Shown: in pieces, positions 1 through 10,750 of the stretch
How positions within the stretch are numbered: the stretch's first letter is position 1
How the letters are laid out: every line of letters begins with the position of its first letter
Assembly: GCF_018143015.1 (NCBI RefSeq)
Contig: NC_054755.1
Location: forward strand, 6,875,124 to 6,939,123
Length of the DNA stretch: 64,000 nucleotides
Reading direction: 5' to 3'
DNA from: Lytechinus variegatus
Taxonomy: Eukaryota; Echinodermata; Echinoidea; Temnopleuroida; Toxopneustidae
The notes under the pieces: generated by a model
Told to the model about the DNA's origin: nothing
Database searches by the model: none
What the model saw: the letters and a program-made list of their open reading frames with translations, nothing else
Position numbers and translations under genes: made by a program

Positions 1-445
1 CCATTCACTCACGTATTATATCATAGCTCATCAAAAAATCATTAAAAATCAATCCCTCGATAGATTTTGCTTTAATTCACTGACATTAGTCACAATTAAC
101 AGTGCATTAAGACTTGATATGTTAATCAGGTACTTGCCTAGCTCAATCAAAAGTTAAATGGCCTGAAATAAGACTAACCATAATTTCGGCCAGTTCATCG
201 CCAGAAAAACCAGAACTGCATTGTGGGTAATAATGATTAAAATGAAATACAAAAATGCAGTCTAGCCTTCCCAAACGCCTTGATTATGAAAGAGTATGAA
301 CGTAGCATTATGTCTATCGTTTTTCTTTTGATATACAAACATTTGATCTATTTTTAATGAATTATTTTAATCAATAAAGTCATGTGATCTTTACTTACGC
401 CTGTCCGGCATGCTTTGCGCGCGGTTGAATTACTCTCATGTGCCC
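1..445 (+). mobile_element. 470-bp TIR element, copy 1 (left end outside window)
   Basis: Same sequence as the complete copies at 1441-1910 and 1915-2384, entered about 25 bp after its left end. Its right end is CTCTCATGTGCCC, followed by TATTATA. Confidence 0.75.
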
Positions 446-1440
446 TATTATACTGTGGGTCAAATGACGAAAAGTTGAAAATTTTGGTCTAAAAAAAAAG
501 AGTGGGTTCTCCTGAAGAGATTGATACCTTGCATTCAATACCTAATCTGATTAAACGTGTTAAAAGAAAAGAAAACGTCTCATTAGACACCCCTCATTTT
601 AATGTAAAAATGCAGTGTTCCATTCATATATTTTGTGCGCTTCCTATGGTATTGCAGCTACAAGTTCTACTTGCTTGATGTCCATCAATGGGCTAAATAT
701 GTATAGTGTGGATTTACAACTTTTTGTTTACATGTTTAATTTCGTTCGAGGTGATTTATTACCTATGTATTCGCATAAGAATAAACAAAGTAAATAAAAG
801 AAAATTGATAACAAACAAAGAGTGTAAGCATTTCTTTTGCTCATTTCGCCTCTCTTCCCTATTATAACCATTAATTTGGAGGAAGAAGGGGGGGGGGGGG
901 TTATAGGCATCAACCCCGCCCTGCTTACAAGCCAGGAGGATGGGGATATGTACCCCGGCTCAGCACCCCCCCCCTCCTGTAGCTTTCAACGAAGTGAATA
1001 GTATTCAAGTGCGCAATCTATGATGTTTTACATCTGACTGAGACAAGTTTATGTATTTTAATGTTTTGTTCATCTTTCTTTCTCTGCGTGCTCTAAATAT
1101 TGAAAATAGGAATCCTGATGATAATAAGAAGTTCTTTATCATTTTGAAGTTCCTTCTAGTACTTGTTTCATTTCACACTCTCAAACCAACCAGATCTCCT
1201 ATTGGCAGTAGAAACTCGCATTTCTGCATGATAAATGATAAGCATTGAATATACATTTGAAAGCATCATTTCAGCATCGTAGTAGACAAATGCACTAAAT
1301 GCCGAGTTACATACTTATCAAATGTTGTTAAACATAACCTACCACTTTGCATGAAACTGTTTGAAACATTCTCACCACCGATTTCTAGCAGACTACGCCC
1401 AGCCATAGCAACGACAGTGTAGAAGTGTAGTCGCGATATA
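446..1440 (+). repeat. Array spacer, copy 1
   Basis: 995-bp segment between TIR elements, repeated almost unchanged at 2385-3378. It contains a run of about 14 G near 889 and a C run near 966. Open frames of 60-67 codons lie on both strands but none looks like a protein. It ends in GCGATATA just before the next element. Confidence 0.8.
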
Positions 1441-1910
1441 GGGCACACATGAGTATTACAGACCCCCATTCACTCACGTGTTATATCATAGCTCATCAAA
1501 AAATCATTAAAAATCAATCCCTCGATAGATTTTGCTTTAATTCACTGACATTAGTCACAATTAACAGTACATTAAGACTTGATATGTTAATCAGGTACTT
1601 GACCAGCTCAATCAAAAGTTAAATGGCCTGAAATAAGACTAACCATAATTTCGGCCAGTTCATTGCCACAAAAACCAGAACTGCATTGTGGGTAATAATA
1701 ATTAAAATGAAATACAAAAATGCAGTCTAGCCTCCCCAAACGCCTTGATTATGAAAGAATATGAACGTAGCATTATGTCTATCGTTTTTCTTTTGATATA
1801 CAAACATTTGATCTATTTTTAATGAATTATTTTAATCAACAAAGTCATGTGATCTTTACTTACGCCTGTCCGGCATGCATTGCGCGCAGATAAATTACAC
1901 TCGTGTGCCC
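1441..1910 (+). mobile_element. 470-bp TIR element, copy 2
   Basis: Starts GGGCACACATGAGTATTAC and ends in the imperfect inverse, TTACACTCGTGTGCCC. The interior has no coding capacity, so it is a MITE-like non-autonomous element. The flanks are TATA on both sides, consistent with a TA-type target. Superfamily is not assignable by eye. Confidence 0.75.
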
Positions 1911-1914
1911 TATA

Positions 1915-2384
1915 GGGCAAACATGAGTAATACAGACCCCCATTCACTCACGTGTTATATCATAGCTCATCAAAAAATCATTAAAAATCAATCCCTCGAT
2001 AGATTTTGCTTTAATTCACTGACATTAGTCACAATTAACAGTGCATTAAGACTTGATATGTTAATCAGGTACTTGCCTAGCTCAATCAAAAGTTAAATGG
2101 CCTGAAATAAGACTAACCATAATTTCGGCCAGTTCATCGCCAGAAAAACCAGAACTGCATTGTGGGTAATAATGATTAAAATGAAATACAAAAATGCAGT
2201 CTAGCCTTCCCAAACGCCTTGATTATGAAAGAGTATGAACGTAGCATTATGTCTATCGTTTTTCTTTTGATATACAAACATTTGATCTATTTTTAATGAA
2301 TTATTTTAATCAATAAAGTCATGTGATCTTTACTTACGCCTGTCCGGCATGCTTTGCGCGCGGTTGAATTACTCTCATGTGCCC
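1915..2384 (+). mobile_element. 470-bp TIR element, copy 3
   Basis: Directly follows copy 2 with only TATA between them. Left end is GGGCAAACATGAGTAATAC, right end CTCTCATGTGCCC. Same orientation as copy 2, so this is head-to-tail rather than a palindrome of two elements. Confidence 0.75.
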
Positions 2385-3378
2385 TATTATACTGTGGGTC
2401 AAATGACGAAAAGTTGAAAATTTTGGTCTCAAAAAAAGAGTGGGTTCTCCTGAAGAGATTGATACCTTGCATTCAATACCTAATCTGATTAAACGTGTTA
2501 AAAGAAAAGAAAACGTCTCATTAGACACCCCTCATTTTAATGTAAAAATGCAGTGTTCCATTCATATATTTTGTGCGCTTCCTATGGTATTGCAGCTACA
2601 AGTTCTACTTGCTTGATGTCCATCAATGGGCTAAATATGTATAGTGTGGATTTACAACTTTTTGTTTACATGTTTAATTTCGTTCGAGGTGATTTATTAC
2701 CTATGTATTCGCATAAGAATAAACAAAGTAAATAAAAGAAAATTGATAACAAACAAAGAGTGTAAGCATTTCTTTTGCTCATTTCGCCTCTCTTCCCTAT
2801 TATAACCATTAATTTGAAGGAAGAAGGGGGGGGGGGGTTATAGGCATCAACCCCGCCCTGCTTACAAGCCAGGAGGATGGGGATATGTACCCCGGCTCAG
2901 CACCCCCCCCCCTCCTGTAGCTTTCAACGAAGTGAATAGTATTCAAGTGCGCAATCTATGATGTTTTACATCTGACTGAGACAAGTTTATGTATTTTAAT
3001 GTTTTGTTCATCTTTCTTTCTCTGCGTGCTCTAAATATTGAAAATAGGAATCCTGATGATAATAAGAAGTTCTTTATCATTTTGAAGTTCCTTCTAGTAC
3101 TTGTTTCATTTCACACTCTCAAACCAACCAGATCTCCTATTGGCAGTAGAAACTCGCATTTCTGCATGATAAATGATAAGCATTGAATATACATTTGAAA
3201 GCATCATTTCAGCATCGTAGTAGACAAATGCACTAAATGCCGAGTTACATACTTATCAAATGTTGTTAAACATAACCTACCACTTTGCATGAAACTGTTT
3301 GAAACATTCTCACCACCGATTTCTAGCAGACTACGCCCAGCCATAGCAACGACAGTGTAGAAGTGTAGTCGCGATATA
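2385..3378 (+). repeat. Array spacer, copy 2
   Basis: Near-identical to 446-1440, one base shorter because of homopolymer length differences. Confidence 0.8.
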
Positions 3379-3848
3379 GGGCACACATGAGTATTACAGA
3401 CCCCCATTCACTCACGTGTTATATCATAGCTCATCAAAAAATCATTAAAAATCAATCCCTCGATAGATTTTGCTTTAATTCACTGACATTAGTCACAATT
3501 AACAGTACATTAAGACTTGATATGTTAATCAGGTACTTGACCAGCTCAATCAAAAGTTAAATGGCCTGAAATAAGACTAACCATAATTTCGGCCAGTTAC
3601 TTCCCACAAAAACCAGAACTGCATTGTGGGTAATAATAATTAAAATGAAATACAAAAATGCAGTCTAGCCTTCCCAAACGCCTTGATTATGAAAGAGTAT
3701 GAACATAGCATTATGTCTATCGTTTTTCTTTTGATATACAAACATTTGATCTATTTTTAATGAATTATTTTAATCAATAAAGTCATGTGATCTTTACTTA
3801 CGCCTGTCCGGCATGCATTGCGCGCAGATGAATTACACTCGTGTGCCC
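3379..3848 (+). mobile_element. 470-bp TIR element, copy 4
   Basis: Counterpart of copy 2, 1938 bp further on. The junction with copy 5 forms a perfect 20-bp palindrome, GTGTGCCCTATAGGGCACAC. Confidence 0.75.
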
Positions 3849-3852
3849 TATA

Positions 3853-4322
3853 GGGCACACATGAGTAATACAGACCCCCATTCACTCACGTGTTATATCA
3901 TAGCTCATCAAAAAATCATTAAAAATCAATCCCTCGATAGATTTTGCTTTAATTCACTGACATTAGTCACAATTAACAGTGCATTAAGACTTGATATGTT
4001 AATCAGGTACTTGCCTAGCTCAATCAAAAGTTAAATGGCCTGAAATAAGACTAACCATAATTTCGGCCAGTTCATCGCCAGAAAAACCAGAACTGCATTG
4101 TGGGTAATAATGATTAAAATGAAATACAAAAATGCAGTCTAGCCTTCCCAAACGCCTTGATTATGAAAGAGTATGAACATAGCATTATGTCTATCGTTTT
4201 TCTTTTGATATACAAACATTTGATCTATTTTTAATGAATTATTTTAATCAACAAAGTCATGTGATCTTTACTTACGCCTGTCCGGCATGCATTGCGCGCA
4301 GATGAATTACACTCGTGTGCCC
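3853..4322 (+). mobile_element. 470-bp TIR element, copy 5
   Basis: Last element of the array. After its right end (CACTCGTGTGCCC) the sequence leaves the repeat (AATAGATACTATAG), which marks the right border of the tandem array. Confidence 0.75.
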
Positions 4323-4375
4323 AATAGATACTATAGTATTGCACAATGCAGCGCAATCTATTCAATTATAATCAA

Positions 4376-4521
4376 GGGAGTGTTTCATCAAGTTTCATCC
4401 AACAACTTTCCTTGATTTTGATTGGATGAGAAGCAGTTAATATGACAACGCAACTGTGCTGTCAGACTTGTCAGATAAACGTCCGACAAGTCCTTTCATC
4501 ATGAAACGCTAAACGCTCCCC
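4376..4521. mobile_element. Foldback MITE (GGGAGCGTTTCATGA family), copy 1
   Basis: Short element with ends GGGAGTGTTTCATCA and ATGAAACGCTAAACGCTCCC. It contains TCCGACAAGTCC and a TTGGATGAGA core shared with the copies at 22137 and 37149. No coding capacity. Confidence 0.65.
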
Positions 4522-4764
4522 AAGGATCAATTACCGATCAACTTATAAAGTTATAGGAAGTGCATGGGCTTTTTGAATTTTGATTCATAACATGCATAAT
4601 TATATTGACATTGTATTGTATAACTAGACAATGTGACTTCATGGGAGGCATGGGAGGGAAGGGTGGTGCATCATCCGGCCACTCACTCTGAAGGGGGGGG
4701 GGGGGGGGAGGGGTAGGGATGAACTAAGCTAGAGTTGGCATATAAGCCCAAATTTTGAATACTA

Positions 4765-4988
4765 TACACTCTAAAAACAAATCAGTCAAAAATGACTGAT
4801 TAATAGGGTCAGCTGGGAGCAACTGTTATTCTAGTCATATTTGACTATTTTCTAGTCATATTTTACTAGAACAGAGTTATTTCTGACTAGAATGTATGTC
4901 AGAAATGTGAATATCAGTGATTGCCATATCAGTTGCTCCCAGCTGACTACGGGTCTAGTCAATTTGACTGATTTGTTTTAAGAGTGTA
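4765..4988. mobile_element. Foldback MITE (CACTCTAAAAA family)
   Basis: Inverted ends, TACACTCTAAAAACAAATCA against its complement TGATTTGTTTTAAGAGTGTA. The arms also contain GTCAGCTGGGAGCAACTG and its complement CAGTTGCTCCCAGCTGAC. About 224 bp. Ends resemble those of the elements at 6964 and 58836, so these form one group. Confidence 0.75.
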
Positions 4989-5810
4989 GGGCCTTTGATG
5001 TATAGGGGAGAACTTAATTTAAATTGTTTGTACTTTTCACAAGTCCTAGTATCATGAGACAAAATATACACAATTTCCTGTTTACTATCGGCCTACCAAT
5101 ACGATGTAGGCCTACAATAATGAAGAAACAGTTGTTGTGTACGTATTGCGCAGCACCAAAAACACTGGAGTATAGGCCTATGTAGTAGAAACAAAATATG
5201 GAGTAAGGGTGAGATTATCACGGCAAAGGCGGAGCTTGATCACCCTGAAATTAATTTGTATTCGTATGATGATTCACAGAAAAAATACATAAATGAAAAA
5301 TATGATAGGTCCATCATGTCTCCATGACTCTTTCTTTTACATATTTTTTGGGGATATCTTTCCAGGCTTTCTTCTTTAAATTTTAATTTTCATATCAATT
5401 TCTCTTTTTCAATTTCCCTTGAGAGAAAAAAAAAATCAATTTCCTGACAGCTCACCCCTACGATATCAGGGGGGGGGGGGGTATTGCTAAAAAGTCAGGT
5501 TTTTATAGAATTATATTAGAACAATAATGGGGGGGGGGGCGGGGTGATCTTTGTCTCATTATGGGTCTAGTCCTAGTTCGTCTACAATTAGCGTCAGGTC
5601 GGCCGCAGAGAGACGTTGTTAGCCTAACAGAGCGCTAACAGTAGGCCTAACCCCCATCATCTTTCGGATTGTCAAATCCAAACATTTATTTCAATGTGTA
5701 AGTAATGCATTGTTGTAGCATTAGGCATTGCTGTCACATTACCGGTTGTGAGATAATGCATTATTTAACTGGCAAAATACCACAAGCGGTGCACCTTTGG
5801 AATTGAATTA

Positions 5811-5984
5811 GGGACCGCAGAATATGGAGGGGGGAAGGGGGGGTGGTTGGGCTTCAGCCCCCACTTTTATTTCCAAAACCGTGTACAAAAACGTAAAAAT
5901 TATTGTCTGATTGTGATTTTTTGCATGGTCAGCCCCGATTACTTTTGGCTCAGTCCCCCCTTCAAAACCATTCCGCGGTCCCCG
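5811..5984. mobile_element. hAT-like MITE with perfect 8-bp target duplication
   Basis: A 174-bp insert with ends GGGACCGCAG and GCGGTCCCCG. It is flanked by TTGAATTA at 5803-5810 and again at 5985-5992. An 8-bp duplication and G/C-rich short TIRs fit the hAT superfamily. Non-coding. A related insert lies at 12319-12459. Confidence 0.8.
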
Positions 5985-6264
5985 TTGAATTAGATTTGAA
6001 TTATATACGACCGATCGTATTTGGGGCCTGCTAGGGTCCTGCATGGTGACGATTTTTGGAGAAGGGGTTTTGGTTTTGAAAAATAAATTGACAAGCCCCT
6101 CCCCCCACAAAAAAAGTTTTTACTCCAAAATAAACGTGATTATGGTGAGAGAGAGAGGGAGAGAGAGAGAGAGAGAGTGAGAGAAAAAAGTTTTTGCTGG
6201 AAAATAGAGGCGATTTTGGTCACATATTATACATTTTGGTATACCAGCCTCATTTCTATAGGTG

Positions 6265-6330
6265 CTGCTTATGGTGTATAATACTACGGAGCACCCCCAG
6301 CACCACCACTTCCCAGGGCAATGTTCGGGG
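6265..6330 (+). repeat. GCACCCCCAGCACC repeat fragment
   Basis: GGTGCTGCTTATGG and CTTCCCAGGGCAATG blocks in the same order as in the repeats at 18712-18868 and 51525-52150. Only the core is present here. Confidence 0.5.
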
Positions 6331-6963
6331 CAAGGGCTTTGAGTGCCTGATTCGGGGAAAACCCGATGATTTTATTATGCATCATATAAAACATTCGATA
6401 TCAATCTTCCTTCTTTTCTTCCTTTTGGGTGCAAATATTTGTTCTTTGATCTACTTCAAACATTCTGCGCTATCTCCTACATTCTCCGTGTATTGACCCA
6501 TCACCCGATAATTCGATCTGATTTTTAATATTGAGGATTTCCGAACTTGCTTTTCCTAAGACGATTAGAGATACTCTTGTTAAGATGAATTAAAAGCGCT
6601 TCAAGATATACAATTTCAAGATTCGGTTGTGTGTATGTGTGTGTATCACTGCATACTGCAGTCTGCATAGGCTTATATCCTATCAGGTTGACTTTTTAAA
6701 TTTTGTCATTCGTAGTAAATGGAGTCTATAAACTTTAAATTACTTAAATTATTTAGATGTCATAATCATGAGCAGAATGCATCTAATAAGTTTGCAATAG
6801 TTAATGTTTCCATACCCGATCGAATAAATGCCGTATCTTGGTCAGGTCGACGCTTTACATACCCAACAGAATGATCATTGTCACTAGCTTTACTCAGACA
6901 TTTGTACTGATTTATATCGGGGGGGGGGGGCTCCCCCCGAACCCCACCCCGATATCACCGACA

Positions 6964-7220
6964 ACACTCTAAAAATATTGGGTAAAAGTGTTCCATGGGA
7001 GGTAATTATGTGTCCAACCAACATGGGGAATTTCTTTCGGGCACTTTTATTTATCCAGTGTAATGAAAATTTTGACCATTCTAAAGTAAATGCTGCTCAC
7101 TATTTAGCTTTCTGGAAAATATGTTTCCCGCATTGGGTAAAATACTGCCCACAATTGGTTGGACACATAATTACCCTCGTGGTGGTAAAAAAAATTTGCT
7201 CAATATTTGTTTTTACAGTG
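6964..7220. mobile_element. Foldback MITE (ACACTCTAAAAATATTGGG)
   Basis: Left arm carries ATTATGTGTCCAACCAA and right arm the inverse, TTGGTTGGACACATAATTA. Ends are ACACTCTAAAAATATTGGG and CAATATTTGTTTTTACAGTG. 257 bp, non-coding. Confidence 0.7.
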
Positions 7221-7304
7221 AATGACTGGAGGAGATTGCTTTTTAACTTTCTTCAATCTGCACAGGCTTATTGCTGCATGCTTCTCTCTCAAAATGGCAA
7301 AACA

Positions 7305-8085
7305 GTGGTGTAGCTACGGGGGGCCCGGGGGGGGGGGGGGACGGGGAGCACGTGCCCCCCTGGGATTTGGTGTACCCCCAGGTGCCCCCCTGAAAAAATT
7401 GGCAGGGCAAAAAGGGGGGGGGAGAAAGAAATGAAAAAAAAAGAAGGGGAAAGATAGAAGAAAAAAGAATAGGAAAAGAAGAGGAAGATAAGTGAATAAA
7501 ATAAGGTGAGGGGAAGAATAAAAAAAAAACTTTCATGACAGCCTTTTTCGCTCACGCTTTGCGCTCGCATTGCCTGTTCGATGATATTCATAATTTTGCT
7601 CAATATAGGCTGATATGGAGCTTAAAATATCAAGTTTTGAAATCAATATAGAAAAAAGTGTTTTAAGCTCGGATATCGAGCTTTCATTATTTTCTTTATT
7701 TACAAATTGTTTTTTCATGTGCTCTGTAAAATGTCCGCTTTATGGTAAACATTTTCAGCTCAGGCTGCGCGGTCGCATTATTTGATATGCCAAGTTCCCA
7801 TTGTCTTCGTGTATTCCATACAGTTCTCAAAATATCCCTTTCAGATGTGATTGTCAAACCGTAGTGCTGCGCGCTGGCATTTTGATTGGTGACTTATTAT
7901 AACTCTTTATCAATTCTATAACAAGCTACATAAAATCCGATTTTCATTACAGTTTATTAAAAAAAAATCGGATTCGCATTAATGTTAAAAATGTATTAAC
8001 CCATGCATCCTATTCATTACTACAAAAAGCTTGGATGTTTTTTGAAGGTTTGCACGATGGCATGTACAATCGCTGATGTGGTTTA
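7305..8085 (+). repeat. GCTCACGCTTTGCGCTCGC-type repeat, partial copy
   Basis: Begins with a G/C-rich block and a short purine tract (7410-7515). The following sequence, with TTGCGCTCGCATTGCCTGTT and TGTGCTCTGTAAAATGTC, parallels 14030-14220 in the larger copy at 13858-16869. Short open frames here are by-products of base bias. Confidence 0.65.
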
Positions 8086-9150
8086 CGGCACGCGAGGATC
8101 CATGGGGGGGGGGGCCGAGGGGGCCTCGGCCCCCCCCCTTCGGCTAAAAAAAGAGAGAAGGAAAGAAAGAGAAAAAGAGGGGAAGAGGGGAAAGAAAAGA
8201 AGAAAGGAAGAAGGGAAGAAAAAAAGAGAGGAAAAGGGGGGAAAGAAAAGAGGAAAGGAGAGAGAGGAGAGGGGAAAAGAAGAGGGGAAAAGAGAGAGGA
8301 AGAGGGGAAGGAGGAAGAGGGAAAAAAGAGAGAGGAAAGGGGGAAGAAAAGAAGAAAAAGGAAAGAGGGGGAAGGAAGGGAAGGAGAGAAAAAGGGGAAA
8401 GAAAGAGAAGGAAAAAGAGAGGGAAAGGAAAAGGAGAAAAAAAAGAGAGAGAGGAAAAAGAGGAAAGAAAAGGAGGAAGAGAAGAAAAGAAAGGGAGAGG
8501 GAGGAAAGAAGAGAAGAAAAAAGAGAGGGAAAAGAAGAAGGGAAAGAAAAAAGGAGAAGAAGAGGGGAAAGAAAGAGAAAAAAGAGGAAGAGGGGGAAGG
8601 AAGAGAAGAAAAAGGGAGGGGGGGAGAAGAAAAAAGAGGAAGAGGGGGAAAGAGAGAGGAAGAGGGGAAAAGGAAAAGGAGAAAAAAGGAAAGAGAGGAA
8701 GAGGGAAGAAAAAAGAGGAAAAAAGAGAGAGAAGGGGAAAAAAGGGGGAAAGGAAGAGAAGAAAAGGGGAAAGGAAGAGAAGAAAAGGGGAAAGAAAGAG
8801 AAGAAAAGGGAGGGGGAGAGGGGGAAGAAAAAAGAGGAAGAGGGGAAAGAAAAGGAGAAAGGGGAAGAGGGAGGAAAGAAAAAAAAGAGAGGGGAAAGAA
8901 AAGAAGAAAAAAGGGAAAAAGAAGAGGGGAAAGAAAGAGGAAGAGGGGAAGGAAGAGAAGAAAAGGGAGGGGAGGGGGAGAAAAAAAGAGGAAGAGGGGG
9001 GGGGGAAGAGAGAGGAAGAGGGGAAAAGGAGAAAAAAGAAGAAAGAGGAAGAGGGAAGAAAAGAGGGATGAAAAAAGAAAGAGAGAAATGGGGAAAGAAG
9101 AGAAGAAAAGGGGAGAGGAAGACGGGGAAAGAAAATGATGTTCGAACCAA
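8086..9150 (+). repeat. Kilobase-scale polypurine tract
   Basis: A GGATCC-containing G/C-rich head (8095-8140) is followed by A and G only from 8146 to 9068, 923 bases without a pyrimidine. Nearly pure purine then continues to about 9130. The head and purine stretch have the same order as the start of the element at 13858, where the purine tract is only ~80 bp, so this looks like a large expansion of that tract. A 387-codon open frame runs through it but is almost only Lys, Glu, Arg and Gly. It is a composition artefact and is not called as a gene. Confidence 0.9.
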
Positions 9151-10060
9151 AAGGGCGCTGAAATAATGTTCGAAGAAATGTCAAAATGCTGTTCGAACGG
9201 GGCAGAATTGATGTTTGAACGGGGGGGGGGGGCGTATTGATGTTCGACGTAGGGGCGCCAAATTGATGTTGGAACTAGGGGCGCCAGATTGATACTCGAG
9301 CTGGGGGGGGGGGGTGGCGAAATGGTATTCGAACTAGGGGCGCCAAATTGATGTTGGACCTACATGGAGGGGCGCCGAATCGATGCCAAAGGGATGCCAA
9401 AATGATGTTCGAACTGGGGGCCAAATTGATGTTCGAATGGGGGGGGGGGGCCAAAGTGATGATCGACCTACATGTAGGGGCGCCGAAATGATATTCGAAC
9501 TAGGGGCGCCAAATTGATATTAGACCTACATGTAGGGGCGCCGACTTGATATGCGAACTAGGATGGCGCCGAAATAAAGTTCGAAGGGATGTTAAAATAA
9601 TGTTCGAACTGGGGGCGCAAAATTAATACTCGAACTGGGGAGGGGGGGCCGAATCGATGTTCGAGCTAGGGGAGCGCCAATTGATACTAAAACTAGGGGG
9701 TCGCCGAATTGATGTTCGAACTAGGGGGGGGGGGGCGCAAAATTGATACTCGAGCTAGGGGGGGAATGATATTCGAACTAGGGAAGGCAAAGTGAGTTCG
9801 AAGGGATGCCAAAATGAAGTTCGAACTGGAGGCCTAATTTATGTTCGAACGGGGGGGGGGGGGGGCCGAATTGATGATCGACCTATATTTAGGGGCGCCG
9901 AATTGATATTCGAACTAGAAGGGCGCCAAAATGATGTTCGAAGGGATGCCAAAATGATGTTCGAACTGGGGGCCAAATTAATGTTCGAACGGGGGGGGGG
10001 GGGGGCACATTGATGATCGACTTACATGTAGGGGCGCCGCGCCGTACTGATATTTGAACT
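9139..10060 (+). repeat. Degenerate TTCGAA/GGCGCC minisatellite
   Basis: About 25-30 diverged units of ~30-40 bp on the pattern GATGTTCGAACTAGGGG followed by GGCGCC and AAATT. G runs of 8-15 bases vary between units. Larger blocks recur (for example around 9390-9490, 9810-9900 and 9940-10035), suggesting a second-order period. No credible coding sequence. Confidence 0.85.
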
Positions 10061-10074
10061 GCCGCCTTGTTGTT

Positions 10075-10215
10075 GGCTCATTGTTCCATATATTGAAAGT
10101 TTTTAAATGCCTTGGCCTTGAGGTTTTTAGGCCTTGGGGTTCCATGCCTTGGCCTTGGGGATTGAAGCCTTGGTCTTGGGTATTAAAGCCTTGGCCTTGG
10201 AGGTTTGAGCCTTGT
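10075..10215 (+). repeat. CCTTGG-rich low-complexity tract
   Basis: Repeats of GCCTTGGCCTTGGGGATT with small changes, about six units. Confidence 0.75.
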
Positions 10216-10271
10216 CTACAACACTGATGGATATATTGATAGATATTATTTACAGAAAGTTTGAAGTTTAC

Positions 10272-10501
10272 TTGCACACACTAAGAAATAAAGGTTTAGA
10301 ATTGAACCCCAAAAGGCTGATGCAAAATCAGCACCCTATGGGTTCAAAAATTGAACCCCTGATTTGGGGTTCAAAAATTGAACCCTGCGGTTGGGGTTCA
10401 TTTTTGCACCCTGCGGGTTCAAAACTGCACCCCTAGGGTTTCAATTTGAAATTTAGGGGTGCAGTTTTGAACCCGCAGGGTGCAAAAATCTTGGTGTGCA
10501 A
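10272..10501. mobile_element. Foldback MITE rich in GGTTCAAAA
   Basis: Ends TTGCACACACTAAGA and TCTTGGTGTGCAA form imperfect TIRs. The interior is nested inverted repeats of GGGTTCAAAAATTGAACCC and GGTGCAGTTTTGAACCC. 230 bp, non-coding. Confidence 0.7.
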
Positions 10502-10750
10502 TATGTAAAAGAATAAATGAAACATTCATTGTAAAGGTGAAAGTTTCGGATGCGTGTTTTATTTTTTGACGAATCGTCAAATACTCAAATAACTGAAATA
10601 ACTGTATGGTTTTTATCGTTCCTATATTGTTGTTTCATGTAGTAATGCGTAAAAGACAGCTATATACAGTTCATGATACGACACCTTTTCGTTTCCAACC
10701 TACAGTGGGAAATCACGTTTTATTATTTTTTAACGAATTCCACTGAAACT

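Larger units (their letters stand above)
1..4322 (+). repeat. Higher-order tandem array, 1938-bp period
   Basis: Two full and parts of further copies of a ~1938-bp unit run from the window edge to 4322. The order is element, spacer, element, element, spacer, element, element. The element is a 470-bp TIR sequence and the spacer is ~995 bp. Copies differ by few substitutions and by the length of poly-G/poly-C runs, so the array is young. The array continues beyond the left edge. Short open frames recur at the same place in each unit but have no recognisable domain and are not called as genes. Confidence 0.93.

Noticed and set aside
615-3407. Repeated 60-73-codon frames in the left array
   Set aside because: They recur only because the DNA repeats with a 1938-bp period. 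The sequences look random and lie partly in the TIR element.
8083-9184. Long Ser/Phe/Leu/Pro frames on the minus strand, 346 and 355 codons
   Set aside because: They are the complement of the pure purine tract, which cannot contain stops. No start context, domain or conservation is visible.
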